NCBI GenBank assembly: GCA_004151065.3 | Contig: NWUY0300059595.1 | Location: 8,140 to 20,741, forward strand | Source: Larix sibirica | Taxonomy: Eukaryota > Streptophyta > Pinopsida > Pinales > Pinaceae | Direction: 5' to 3' | Length of the DNA stretch: 12,602 bases | In this document: in pieces, positions 1 through 9,191 of the stretch | How the letters are laid out: each line of letters begins with the position of its first letter | Numbering within the stretch: the stretch's first letter is position 1 | Made by a program: the position numbers and the translations under genes | Notes under the pieces: model-generated | Seen by the model: the letters and a program-made list of their open reading frames with translations, nothing else | What the model was told of the DNA's origin: nothing | The model's database searches: none

Positions 1-2113
1 GATGAGAACACTAAGTTTTTCCATGCATACACCAAAGGTAGGAAATCTGCAAACACCATCTGGGGCCTGGATGACTCTCATTGGGATCCACAAACATCCT
101 TTTAGGGTATGGAGAGGGTAGGGGTGGAACATTTTCAGCACCTCTTCAAGGCCCCCGGCCATGCTTCTGTCACTAAAGTAATTAGAGTGGCACAATTATT
201 TCCCCGCTTTGTTGATGATGAGGATAATCGAGTCCTAGTGGAAGAGATATTTGAAGAGGAATTAAAAGGGGCTCTTCACAGTTTTCAGAAAGATAAGAGC
301 TCGGGCCCAGATGGGTGGTCCATTGAATTTCTCCTGGCACTTTATATTTTTTAGGGGAAGATCTTTTACAGGTGGTGGAAGATACCAGAATTTCTAGAAG
401 GATTCCGGCTATTTTTAACTCTACTTTCAATGCACTCATTCCCAAACAGGACAACCCTTCCTCCCTAAATGATTTCAAACCTATCTCTCTCTCCAATTGT
501 GTGTATAAGGTTGTATCTCAAATAATTGCTAGAAAGTTGAAAGCTATCTTGTCCAGGAATATTTATGGAGAACAATTTGGATTTCTTGAGGATCGTCAGA
601 TTCATGAGGCTATTGGAGTTGCTCAGGAAGGGCTTCACAGCATGAAGAAGAAAAAGTTGAAAGGAGCTATACTTAAGATTGATCTGTCGAAGGCTTATGA
701 TAAGGTAAGTTGGCTCTAAATTCATATGCTTCTTACTCATTTGGGTTTTGCGATAGGTTTTATCAGATGGATCATGAGTTGTATTACCACAATCTCATTT
801 TCTGTTCTTATCAATGGGGTGACTTCCCCTTTTTTTCATTCTGAGAGAGGTCTTCGACAAGGTTGTCCTTTGTCCCCACTACTTTTTCTTCTGGTCGCGG
901 AAGGATTGAGCAGAGCACTCAGTGAAACTAAATGAATGGGCACTCTACGGGGTATTGAGGTGGCTCCTGATATTTTCATAACGCATTTACTTTTTGTCGA
1001 TGATATTCTTATCTTCTGCGCTGGTGCATCTTGTGATGTTGATACACTTCGAGATACTTTGCAACTTTTCTCAAAAGCCACGGGGATGGAAATCAATACT
1101 GGGAAATCCACTCTGTCGGTAAACTTGTTAAGGGATGCTGAGGTCATAACCCTTCGAAGGGTCTTTCCCTTTACTCTCACAGATTCAGATGCTGGTATTA
1201 AATATTTGGGGTTCCTGCTAAAAGCAAATGCATACAAAAAACTGGATTGGCTCTGGTTAATTGAGAAATTGCACAAAAGATTAAAGGTATGGAGTCATAA
1301 ATGGCTTTCCAGGGCGAGCAGATTGGTACTGGTTAAAACTGTTTTGGAGGCCATTCCTGTGTACTGGATGTCATTATCCTGGATTCCTAAGGGGGTCTTG
1401 GAGAAGGCACGGAAAATTTGTTTTCGCTTCCTTTGGTGTGGCAAAGATGATACCTACGTCTCGCCTTGGGTAAGGTGGCAGCGGATTGCGATCCCTAAAG
1501 CGCTGGGAGGTTGGGGGCTTAAGAACATTTTTCTTTTTTCCACAGCGTTGGCGGCTAAGGGGAGTTAGCAGATTTTGAAGTCAGATAGTCACTGGACTAG
1601 GGTGGTCATTCAGAAATATATTGCTCCGGCATCTGTTCTTGAGTGGGTTAGGGATACTGGAAAGAATCATCATGGGGGATCGTTATTTAGAAAGCTGTGG
1701 TTGACTCCTTTCCGGTTATTGGGAATTTGTTGGCTTGGCATATTGGTGATGGACGGAGCTTGCAGGTTGGGGAGGATCCTTGGTTTGGATGTGAGGGACG
1801 TCATCTTTTTTCGGATAGAACGATGAAGTCTCTCAGGAACAAGGGCATCACTTTTTTATATCAGTTGGTTGATCAGGTTCTGGATAAACCTTGGGTTCAG
1901 TCCTGGCGAGCAGTGAACACCTTGAACCTCACTGAACCGGCTCAATTGGAGGTGGCACGGCTATATTTGGCTCTCAATCGATCCCAGGTAAAACTTCGGG
2001 ATAGGGCCGATGAACTTGTTTGGGAAGGAGATCCGATTGGCAAATACACTCCGAAGGGAGGGTATATTAGCCTCAGCACACTTGAAAACCTCCGTGAACC
2101 GGTGTGGTGGNTA
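1..2113 (+). pseudogene. Degenerate plant LINE (non-LTR retrotransposon) ORF2, reverse transcriptase part
   Basis: Remnant of a LINE reverse transcriptase, the enzyme that copies element RNA into DNA at a nicked chromosomal target. Seen: bases 1-69 read DENTKFFHAYTKGRKSANT, the usual linker before the RT domain. KSSGPDGW follows at about 295-321, then ALIPKQ..P..LNDFKPISL in the RT fingers. Motif A (LKIDLSKAYD) has its Asp codon at 681-683, motif B (GLRQGCPLSP) is at 849-878, and motif C, FVDD, is at 993-1004. The thumb (WLSRASRLVLVK, IPKALGGWGLKN) comes next, and a tail ends at EPVWW where zf-RVT would begin. Breaks: TAG 103-105, TAA 717-719, TGA 933-935, TAG 1566-1568 and TAG 1688-1690, with frame changes near 345 and 1682 that each fit one lost base. 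The endonuclease part would lie left of the window, and RNase H and the 3' tail are absent. Family assignment is secure; the copy cannot encode an active enzyme. Confidence 0.95.
2111..2111. other. Single ambiguous base at the end of LINE homology
   Basis: The only n in the window lies two codons after the last recognisable LINE residues (EPVWW). The sequence to its right shows no LINE similarity that I can see. It may be a plain miscall, or it may mark a join between two contigs or reads, in which case the left and right parts need not be neighbours in the genome. Confidence 0.6.
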
Positions 2114-2122
2114 ACTGACTAG

Positions 2123-2700
2123 GGTACCATTCTCTTTGAGAATGGGTCTCGCAGCTGCACTAAAAAATTAACAGCATATAGACATGTTTTCACAAGAAAA
2201 ACATATTTTGATGCACATACTACGGTCCATGAGGTGGATACATACATGGGTGTAGGCATTCCAAATTCAATCCCCATGCCCCCTTTCAACCTCACTCTTC
2301 TCTTATCACTGACTTTTCCTAGGCATCCTCAATCCCTACACAATTCACTGCTGCTCAAGATGAAATAATCAAAGAGCATCCACCTTTGGGTGCATGAGGA
2401 AAAGATTGGGAAAAAGCATTGGATTGAAGAGGTTCAAAATAGTCTTGATTTCAATTTTTGTTTTAGTATGTAATTTCAAGTAGTATGTTTGCTACAACAA
2501 TTTGTAAAATAGTATTCATGTCAAGTGCTAGTAGGTGTTTTCCAAACTTCTAATAATTTCAAGCAAATTGTATTTCGAATATAAGGCACAAACCTATTTC
2601 ATGTATTGTATTAATTGCTTCCGTAGCCACAACCCCTTTTTTATTTTATAATATAAACCTTAACTGCTTTTGTAAAAAAAAATAAATAATGTGGTTTTTA
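2123..2700. other. AT-rich stretch without a recognised gene; one short open frame
   Basis: The plus-strand frame used by the LINE tail reopens after the stop at 2120-2122 and stays open to a TAA at 2366-2368, about 81 codons. It includes a proline- and leucine-rich part (MPPFNLTLLLSL). It has no ATG near its start and matches no family I recognise. The remainder to 2700 is AT-rich with short A and T runs and no gene. I regard the open frame as probably chance, or as an unrecognised transposon fragment. Confidence 0.4.
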
Positions 2701-3175
2701 CCTCTACAAGGCAAGGCTATGTAAGGCATAGCTTGTCTCAACAACATTTAATAACTTCATCTAAAGAATTTTCAAAACATTGTTTTTGAATTGACTACTA
2801 ATGGTTAGTGATGAATTTTATAATTTTTCTAGCCTCTCGTGTGAGCTCATTAACCCATTGTACTTTAGCCTCAAACTCCTCCAAAATCAAATTTAAATCA
2901 TGGCTTATGAAGGGAGTAAAAAATATATGATTGTACTCGCTCTTTAAATGCAACCCTATGGCCTTGCAGACTAGTTGATTATCTATGATAACTTGCACCA
3001 CGTTGAAGAAGCCCTACCCTCATAATTGCATTATTTGCAATAAATATCATTCATCTTAACTAAACAACCATTGACCTTCACAAACATTGTACCTTTTAGT
3101 AAGAAGAAATGACATTGACAAATAGCTTGCATCAAGCATGATTTATCAATCCATCCAACACAACAAAAACCCCAA
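2700..3175 (-). pseudogene. DUF659/hAT-like transposase fragment, frameshifted
   Basis: Remnant of a plant hAT-superfamily transposase, in the DUF659 part of the RNase-H-like catalytic region. Seen on the minus strand: a stop-free run at 3001-2801 (stop 2800-2798) carries VVQVIIDNQLVCKAIG, then HIFFTP..SHDLNLILEE, then WVNELTREARKIIKFITNH. That order is the family's VVQVVTDN...C.AAG, TPC..H.LNL.LED, A..I..FI.NH. Upstream, in another frame, lies KGTMFVKVN at about 3088-3062. Further up, DGLINHA at about 3155-3135 corresponds to the family's DGW motif with the tryptophan changed. The pieces need at least two frame changes and cross stops, so the gene is dead. The 201-base run opens with GTG rather than ATG, as expected for an internal fragment. 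Similarity below 2798 is weak, and I see neither the BED zinc finger nor the hAT dimerisation domain. Confidence 0.8.
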
Positions 3176-3201
3176 AGTCACTCTATGAAGCAAAAATGGT
3201 G

Positions 3202-3349
3202 TCGAGACATTATTAAGATAACTGCGAGCTACTTTTCCCAGACGCGAGCGTAGTTTACTGTGCGAGCTACATTGCGAGACTTTCCAAATCTGCCTGACGA
3301 GTGTAGAAAACGTAACTCACCCTAGAATTCAGTAGAGAGAACGAGCTGC
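3202..3349. repeat. CpG-rich cluster of GCGAGC-type words
   Basis: In otherwise AT-rich DNA, variants of one short word recur. They are GCGAGCTAC at 3224-3232, GCGAGCGTAG at 3244-3253, GCGAGCTAC at 3262-3270, GCGAGAC at 3274-3280, ACGAGTGTAG near 3298, and ACGAGCTGC at 3341-3349, with TCGAGAC at 3203-3209 just before. Spacing is irregular (about 12 to 40 bases), so this is not a clean tandem array. It may be a decayed short-unit repeat or a regulatory-type cluster. No function can be assigned. Confidence 0.5.
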
Positions 3350-3462
3350 AAACAAAGTCTACTACGTGAGCCATCTATAGCCCATAGGACATCCTCAATA
3401 AGTTAACTCTCCTTTGTAACTAAAACGGTGCTACAACATATTCATGTTTTGGACCCTTAACC

Positions 3463-3763
3463 TTGAGGGAGTGTTAATCACCCTCATCAAACCCTATTTT
3501 TAGCTTTTTCCCTGCCCTATACAAAACATATATACTAGAATATAATCTTGCATTGAGCTAGGAGATTTTGAGGGTTCTTGTTGCACCAATCTCTCTTCCA
3601 ACCCTCTTCAAAAATCATTGGGTTCAACTTGGCAATAGCAATTAAAGGGTTTGCAAGTTAATCTCTCCTTGATTTCAACCCTTTTTGAGCATACTATGCT
3701 CCTAATGTGGAGCCATTTCATGTGCTAGGCTATTCTTGTGTCACCTTCAACAACATTCCCTAG
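3463..3763 (+). mobile_element. Doubtful Ty1/copia-like traces (purine tract plus TGTTA, and an integrase-like peptide)
   Basis: At 3463-3471 a purine-rich tract (TTGAGGGAG) stands directly before TGTTAATC. This is the arrangement at the 3' long terminal repeat edge of many copia elements, and a TATA-like CATATATAC follows at about 3527. Separately, 3689-3745 reads YAPNVEPFHVLGYSCV, which resembles the P.V..FRVFG..CYV segment near the end of copia integrase. No primer-binding site, second LTR or reverse transcriptase was found, and the two signals are in the wrong order for one element. Each alone could be chance. Confidence 0.25.
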
Positions 3764-4104
3764 TTCATGTAAAAGATGTACAATGATTGTAAAAACCTTT
3801 ACGGTCTTCTTACAATGATTATAGTCCAATTTACATGACCCACCCCTAGAATAAGTCCAAGTCTTTTTCCATACATACAAAAAAGATAGAGATCATTTTA
3901 CCTACTTTATTTGGTTTTGTAATAGAACAAGCACCACTTCAAGAGACAATGAATATTTTAAGATCAACAAAGATCTCTACCCACCACTAATAGTGAAGTC
4001 CATGATAGTCTTCTCGTTGCCCTCCACATTCATCTTGTTGGAAGAGCTCTAGAAGTAAACAGTTGTTACTGTTGTAGGAACTATTGGTTGTTGTAGTTGT
4101 GTAA
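3764..4104. other. AT-rich intergenic stretch, no gene seen
   Basis: No recognisable coding segment. The longest open frame on the minus strand (4178-3987) is a low-complexity Thr/Asn/Ser-rich translation of GTTGTTGTA-type sequence and has no family resemblance. A peptide near 3928-3996 (ILRSTKIS) faintly recalls the copia linker between integrase and reverse transcriptase but is too short to call. Confidence 0.4.
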
Positions 4105-4390
4105 GGAGAGACAGACAAGGCTTTTTTATACAAAAGAATCTCACACAAGGTTTCTTGAAGCTTTTTTTTCCTTCTCATTAAGATGAATTTTTTAATCTAA
4201 AGAATATTTTCCTTGCTTTTAATTTGTAAATGTTTCTTGATTCTGGTCTTGTAAAAACTAATTGGAGACTAGGTTTTTTTATACAAAGAGAATCTCACTT
4301 CGAGTTTCTTGAAGCTTCTTTTCAAACTTCTCAACTTCCTTGCCTTTTAATTTGTAAATGTTTTCTGATTCTCATCTTGAAAAACTAATT
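4105..4390 (+). repeat. Two-copy degenerate tandem duplication (about 158 and 127 bases)
   Basis: Copy 1 spans about 4105-4263 and copy 2 about 4264-4390, in direct orientation and adjoining. Shared blocks in the same order are GGAGA.., a T-run followed by ATACAAA, AGAATCTCAC, GTTTCTTGAAGCTT, CTTTTAATTTGTAAATG, CTGATT/TTGATTCT and AAAACTAATT. Copy 1 carries roughly 35 extra bases in the middle. It is non-coding, most likely an old local duplication inside a repeat element or intergenic DNA. Confidence 0.8.
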
Positions 4391-5437
4391 TCAGTCCTAA
4401 TATTTACAAGAACAAGCCACTGTCACCTTGCTTGATTCCTCACTTTGAAGTTAGTGTGTGCTAACTCCAAGGGGTATCCCTATATGGTCGAAGGGGTTAA
4501 TTGTAATCAATTATGAATAAAAGCACAACAAATCAATAAGTAAAGTTGTTGTACTACGTAAAATCTGTGCATAAATTGTATAGGCAGCAAGCAGAAAACA
4601 CTTCAAAATGCTAAAAACACATCGACTACTACACAGAAAGGTACAAAGTAAAGTTAGGTGTGCAAAGCAATGCAACACAACGCTGAAAACTATTAATCAT
4701 TCTGTTGAAAACAGAAGAACAAAAAGATGTTCTTCATTATTTTTATGCAGAAAATGACTAACTAAATGTTCTTTTTGTATTTTTTATGATTTACTATGCA
4801 CACAAATCATGAAAAGGCTATGACTTCTCTTTTACAATAAATATCGAACCAATGAGTTAAGATTGCCTTTTTTGGAAGAACACTAAATGAAATGAAATTA
4901 TTCTATATGATTTATGTGCTTAAGCATGCAAAGAAATCTAATAAGCTTGTTTTTAGTGATTAAATTAAACAAGTAAAATTATTGATACCTTATATGGAAT
5001 GAAATAATGAATGAAAGAAAGCAAGGTAGCCGAAAGTCATTTAATTCCTACAACTCAATTTCCCATCAAGCATGCAACAAAACCAAGAATCCATATAACA
5101 CAAGAAATGGTCACAAAGAAAGTAGATAACAGATCTTTACCAGGGGTCGTAGAACATATTCCTTGAAAGCTAGGAACACACCAATCACTTTCAAAGATCT
5201 TGGAGAAGCCAAGATTCTAACATAAAGCTATTCCACCTAAGCCATACATATTGGCTTTGCTTTTTGCCAGATGTACTAAGCAACCCATTGACCTATTTTG
5301 GTCGATTGTTGGACATTAATAAATTTATCTCATCTTATCTCTTAAGGTGAAAATAATGCAGGACCCCCAAGAACCCTCTAGAAGTTACCAAAACAAATCC
5401 AAACCCTGAAAAATCAAACACCTCTTTGTGCTAGAAA
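4391..5437. other. AT-rich intergenic DNA, no gene seen
   Basis: About 1 kb with frequent stops in all frames and long A- and T-rich runs; the line at 4741-4800 has only 13 G or C in 60. A small perfect stem (AGTTAG, 6-base loop, CTAACT) lies near 4450-4467. No coding similarity, RNA gene or clear terminal repeat was found. Confidence 0.5.
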
Positions 5438-5483
5438 TTTGACACTAATGTTGTACACCCTTTGACACTAATGGTGTACAACC
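5438..5483 (+). repeat. Tandem duplication of a 23-base unit
   Basis: Two adjoining units, 5438-5460 and 5461-5483, both begin TTTGACACTAATG. They differ at two positions in the remainder (GTTGTACACCC against GGTGTACAACC). The surrounding sequence is non-coding. It was probably made by replication slippage or unequal exchange, and is recent enough for 21 of 23 bases to agree. Confidence 0.9.
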
Positions 5484-5617
5484 TACTTTGTCCCCAAAAA
5501 TATGACTATACTGCTAATAATGGAATGTCAAAGAAGACAAGAATATCATGGTCTCATAATTTGTTGACCAAATCTTTATATATCCGGAACTTTAATTGAT
5601 TTATGATGCCCAAAATG

Positions 5618-5766
5618 CATAAACGGACCTCAGAAACCAGTCGTTTTGTGATAAAATGTTTCGAGCCTTCATAAATTGGAACGGACATATAAAACGGTGT
5701 TTTCCGTCTAGTTTCCGTTTTTAAGCCATTTTTTAGAGAAACTACCACTGCGGTTCCGTTTCTGGT
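5618..5766. repeat. Patch of ACGGA/TCCGT words in both orientations
   Basis: AAACGGA at 5621-5627, AACGGAC at 5680-5686, AAAACGG at 5691-5697, TTTCCGT at 5701-5707, TTTCCGTTTTT at 5712-5722 and TTCCGTT at 5754-5760 crowd into 150 bases of AT-rich DNA. The first half carries the word on the plus strand and the second half its complement, so the patch is loosely palindromic. It lies inside a 90-codon minus-strand open frame (5826-5554) whose translation I do not recognise and which I do not call a gene. A dispersed plant repeat or a transposon subterminal region is the likeliest reading. Confidence 0.5.
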
Positions 5767-5826
5767 AACATAGGTTGAATAAAATTCATATGAATATTCC
5801 ATATTTCTAGTTTTTTTAATAAGCAT

Positions 5827-6120
5827 AGTTATAACTATGGAGAAAAATGTTAAAGGGGAATTGCAAGTAGAGGTTATTTACAAAGAGCAATTGTAGATAA
5901 CATTACTAGCAAGGTGCGAAAAGAAGGTGCCAAAACAGGGACCACTTTATTTTGTTTTTAAAGTTTTTAACCATAGGACCAATAAATAAATTCCCATGCA
6001 TTTAATGACAATTTGGACACAGTTATTAGCTGTCCATAGGTGTGCGGTTGGAAAAACATTGCTGCCATGTCATTATTTTTGTAGCACGGCTATGCAGTAG
6101 AGCAATCTGCACACTTTCAG
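5827..6120. other. Intergenic DNA before the composition change
   Basis: No gene, RNA or repeat was recognised. Texture is AT-rich to about 6000 and then moves towards the G- and C-richer, AGG/ATCGG-rich texture of the following block. Confidence 0.4.
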
Positions 6121-6220
6121 GATTAAACATCAACCCCATCAAGTCCGTAATGGGGCTTCAATCGGCTTCCATTTAGCAACCCTTCATCTGCCTTCGATAT
6201 GAAATGGAATGGCATGATCG

Positions 6221-6675
6221 GATGTAGGATGATCGCATCAGGATGGCATGCATCAGTAATAGCGGCAACAGGATCAGTACGAGCAGCAGTAAAGTGGTAG
6301 GATGGATAGAGCAGGAGGCTGGGAAGATTATTTCTTGCACGTATGCACACCATCATACATAATGACATATATTAAATATGAATAAGAAGCCAGATAGGAT
6401 AGGAAAAATAGATACACGGCCTAACGTTTGGGATCCAAGCACAGGACAGGGCAGGACAGGCTTCGTGTAGCCTCATGTGGCCTAGTGGAGCCTCATGAAG
6501 GAAGGAAGGGTTATGTATGGTATCCGCCTCATCAAGTGTTTACAGGTAAGGAAGGATTATACCAGGTTACTAAATAATGTTACTAAATATATACCCCACA
6601 TTATGGGATTATGGGATTACATTATTGGATGCAGGATAGATGATCGGATGCTGGATGGCATTAATCAGTAATAGC
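6221..6675 (+). repeat. Imperfect direct repeat pair
   Basis: 6221-6263 and 6628-6675 share, in order, GATG(T/C)AGGAT, GATGATCG, GGATGGCAT and ATCAGTAATAGC, with a few bases inserted in the second copy. The copies start about 407 bases apart. Each is followed by GTACG-type sequence. This fits an old duplication or two members of one dispersed family. Confidence 0.75.
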
Positions 6676-6682
6676 AGTACGC

Positions 6683-6799
6683 ACGTAGGCTCATAGTATT
6701 ACATATATAAAGTAAGGAGGAATGTAAAAGTAAGGGAGGAATGGTGATCGGCTCACTCATAATATTACAATAGGAATAAGGAAGGAAAGAAGGAATGGG
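6683..6799 (+). repeat. Two-copy degenerate tandem repeat, purine-rich
   Basis: Unit 1 (about 6683-6722) and unit 2 (about 6748-6799) both run GGCTCA(CT)CAT..TATTACA, then a variable A/T part, then AAGGA..GGAATG. The GGAAGGAAAG character continues the AAGGAAGGAAGG run near 6497-6508. An adjoining short doubling (TTATGGGAT twice) lies at about 6601-6618. Non-coding. Confidence 0.6.
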
Positions 6800-7375
6800 T
6801 CTACCTATTTATTATATATAATTGCATTCTTACGTATCTATAATAACTTGGATCACTTACCCTATTATATTATTTATCGAATCCTACCAGCTAAAAACTC
6901 CCACCAACATTAAGGAATCATACCTGCCAATTGATTAAGGGTTTCCAAAAACAGAATCGAAATTCATCATAGCTATTACTGGAAAAGTCAGGTTTAGATC
7001 CCGGATGCCTCATTATCCCACTTTATACATAAACATACCTTTGAACGCTCTTGAAACTTCTTAAAATATCATTTCGGAGGATCCATTCTAATTTAACCTC
7101 CCAGAATGATGAATGGGAAAGTTGGGAAGAAAGCAGTAAGTCTTGAGCGTTATTTATGGGGAATGGGAAAATAGGGAGTTGTTCAAGCGGGTTCAGTTAA
7201 GACAAGGGGGGTAAGTTCCCGACCCGATAAGTGAGCCATAGGGCACACCACGTTTGGGAGGGATCAAAAGAGAGGATAGAAACAAGGTGAGAGTTATGCC
7301 TGGTGGGATTAGGATTGTTAGACTGGGACTAGAATTGTTAGAACCATGAGTAGTACCCTCCGAGGGCTGAGCCAT

Positions 7376-7440
7376 GCATGAGTGTTCAGGGCGGCGAAAC
7401 CAAGCATGAAAGCATGAGTGTTCTAGAGGGCGAAGCCCAA
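7376..7440 (+). repeat. Direct repeat with 36-base period
   Basis: GCATGAGTGTTC occurs at 7376-7387 and again at 7412-7423. Each is followed by a related tail (AGGGCGGCGAAACC against AGAGGGCGAAGCCC). The tails are GC-rich, which is unusual even for this block. Non-coding. Confidence 0.8.
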
Positions 7441-7965
7441 TGTATGGCTAGACATCCCATCTTGATTGCCCTATTCTTAGTTAAATATAAATCTTGCCAA
7501 AACGCATTTTTTCATAGATTCCCTTATATATAGGCAGAGATGTGCAGAGTTAAACCCTTCACTTCCATTTCAATGATAGCTTCCCGTTCCATCAACTAAA
7601 GGAAGGCCTTTCTTCTCTTTCATCTCCTTATATCTCTTAGCTGATAGCCTTCTCGCATATTCTGGAAAAGATAGGCATGGGAAATACTTGACCTTCCTCA
7701 CTTTCCTCTCTAGCCCTGCATATGACCGAGTATTGGGTTATATGTGAATGACCGACACTCAATTACTAGAAAAGTGTGAGGCATGCTCGATGGCTATACA
7801 CTGCTTGTCCAATTAAATAGTGATTGAATAGCTTTTGAAGTGAAGCGATTAGCTTTTGTACTTATAGCTCTGCAGGTCATACAAGGCGGGACTTTTGTTG
7901 AGCTTTGCAAGCCCCTCTGAGGTCCAGGGCTATCTCACGTTCACCTCATGGGCTACTTCACCAAG

Positions 7966-7981
7966 AAGCAAGCAAGCAAGC
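7966..7981 (+). repeat. AAGC microsatellite, four units
   Basis: Four perfect consecutive AAGC units. Too short to be informative beyond local slippage. Confidence 0.9.
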
Positions 7982-8738
7982 GAGTAACACCTCAGAAGTT
8001 GGATCGTACACCTTGATTGATGGAGTTGCCGGCGATTAAAACCTTGAATCACTGAGCGATAAGAGTGTTGTCTATAAACCTTTCCGCGAGTAAGCTCATT
8101 AACCCTTTAATTGGGACACTTGGGTAGGGCCGATATTATGTTGAGCAATAGCGAGCCACCCTGATACTGGTAATGCTCGGGATTACTTGTAAAACAAATA
8201 GATCCATATGAATGATTCGATCAGTGATGATCCCTTGTTGGTTGGTTCTCCTTCTCCTAGAGCCTGCCCTTTAATGTTAATAATAGTTCAAGACTGCGCC
8301 GCCAACATGATTCAACGCTTAATGAGATGAGTCGGGATTCAAGTGGTCTTATAGTATAGTCGCCTGCCTCGGCCTGACTTGCCAAGGTCGAGCATACCAG
8401 CCTCTTTCTGCTTCTGAATCAAGAGCCTCTTCCAATTTCGGAATAATTAGCACTTTATGAATCTAGGTTCAGTTCGTGGTATATCTAGGTTGGTTGTGGT
8501 AGATATGATTGTCATAGTTCGTATAGAAAAGTAGTGACCTAGTGTACCAAAGCCCTTCATGTATCAGGTACCTACCCACTCCTTCTCCTTCTTGCTAGCA
8601 ACAGGTCTCTATCTATCTCGACTTGCTAATATATCCCTGTCCACCGAGATATTTAACTCTTTGTTTTATTTGGCAAACTAGCTTATTTCTAGCATGTCAT
8701 GTGATTCCATCTTCGATGTGTTTGGTTGTAGTTCCTAT

Positions 8739-9191
8739 TCAAAGGGTAGTGATCCAACTAAAAGTATTCAAGTAGGCATAGAATAAGATAAATGCAAATG
8801 TTCTAAGTGCAGACACCCACCCATTCAATCTCATTCTGTTGGGAGTAGTTCCAAAGGCAGTTCTAAGGATAGGATAATCCCACCACGCCACAACAGGTTG
8901 TTCATGTGCGTGCTGCAGAAAGGTAATCAAGTAGGCATAGGTGTTATATGATATGAATGGTCTAACCCGACTGTCTTCCTGTTGAAAAAGATTCTCCCTC
9001 AATGCAATCCGAACATGTGGTGAAGTTCGTTGAGGACGGGTGAGATAAAAATTGAGAGCAAGCCCATGAATATCAAAGATTGTGATCAAAGATGGGATCC
9101 TCCCTGAAAAGGCATCCTTCTGAGAAGCCTCAAAAGATGGGTTCCAAAGAAGATCCCCATCTGAAATTGGTCCTCGATCAGTAAGGATCAC
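8739..9191 (-). other. 150-codon open frame without an ATG start, unrecognised
   Basis: This is the longest stop-free run in the high-GC block. Its first codon is GTG, and the open frame continues only six codons further upstream to a TAG. The first ATG is at residue 120, so it is not a conventional gene. The predicted peptide has a hydrophilic part with five or six tryptophans overall and a hydrophobic end (TFAFILFYAYL). I see no domain motif. A 14-base direct repeat (TCAAGTAGGCATAG) lies at 8768-8781 and 8928-8941 inside it. A rough estimate for a block this size makes one open frame of this length by chance unsurprising. A decayed transposon gag or an organelle-type ORF piece remains possible. 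Confidence 0.25.

Noticed and set aside
836-1276. 146-codon minus-strand open frame opposite the reverse transcriptase
   Set aside because: It is the antisense shadow of the LINE coding strand, whose plus-strand translation carries the catalytic motifs.
5554-5826. 90-codon minus-strand open frame starting with ATG
   Set aside because: No recognisable motif, and most of it is translation of the ACGGA/TCCGT word patch.
6123-6368. 81-codon minus-strand open frame
   Set aside because: It covers one copy of the GATGATCG repeat pair, and the second copy does not preserve the frame. No domain seen.
7193-7375. 60-codon minus-strand open frame rich in Pro, Ser and Leu
   Set aside because: Short, low complexity, no homologue recognised.
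7301-7450. Possible group II intron core suggested by GC-rich GGGCGAAGCCC-type words
   Set aside because: No domain V hairpin with its AGC triad and GAAA tetraloop and no domain VI bulged A could be found.
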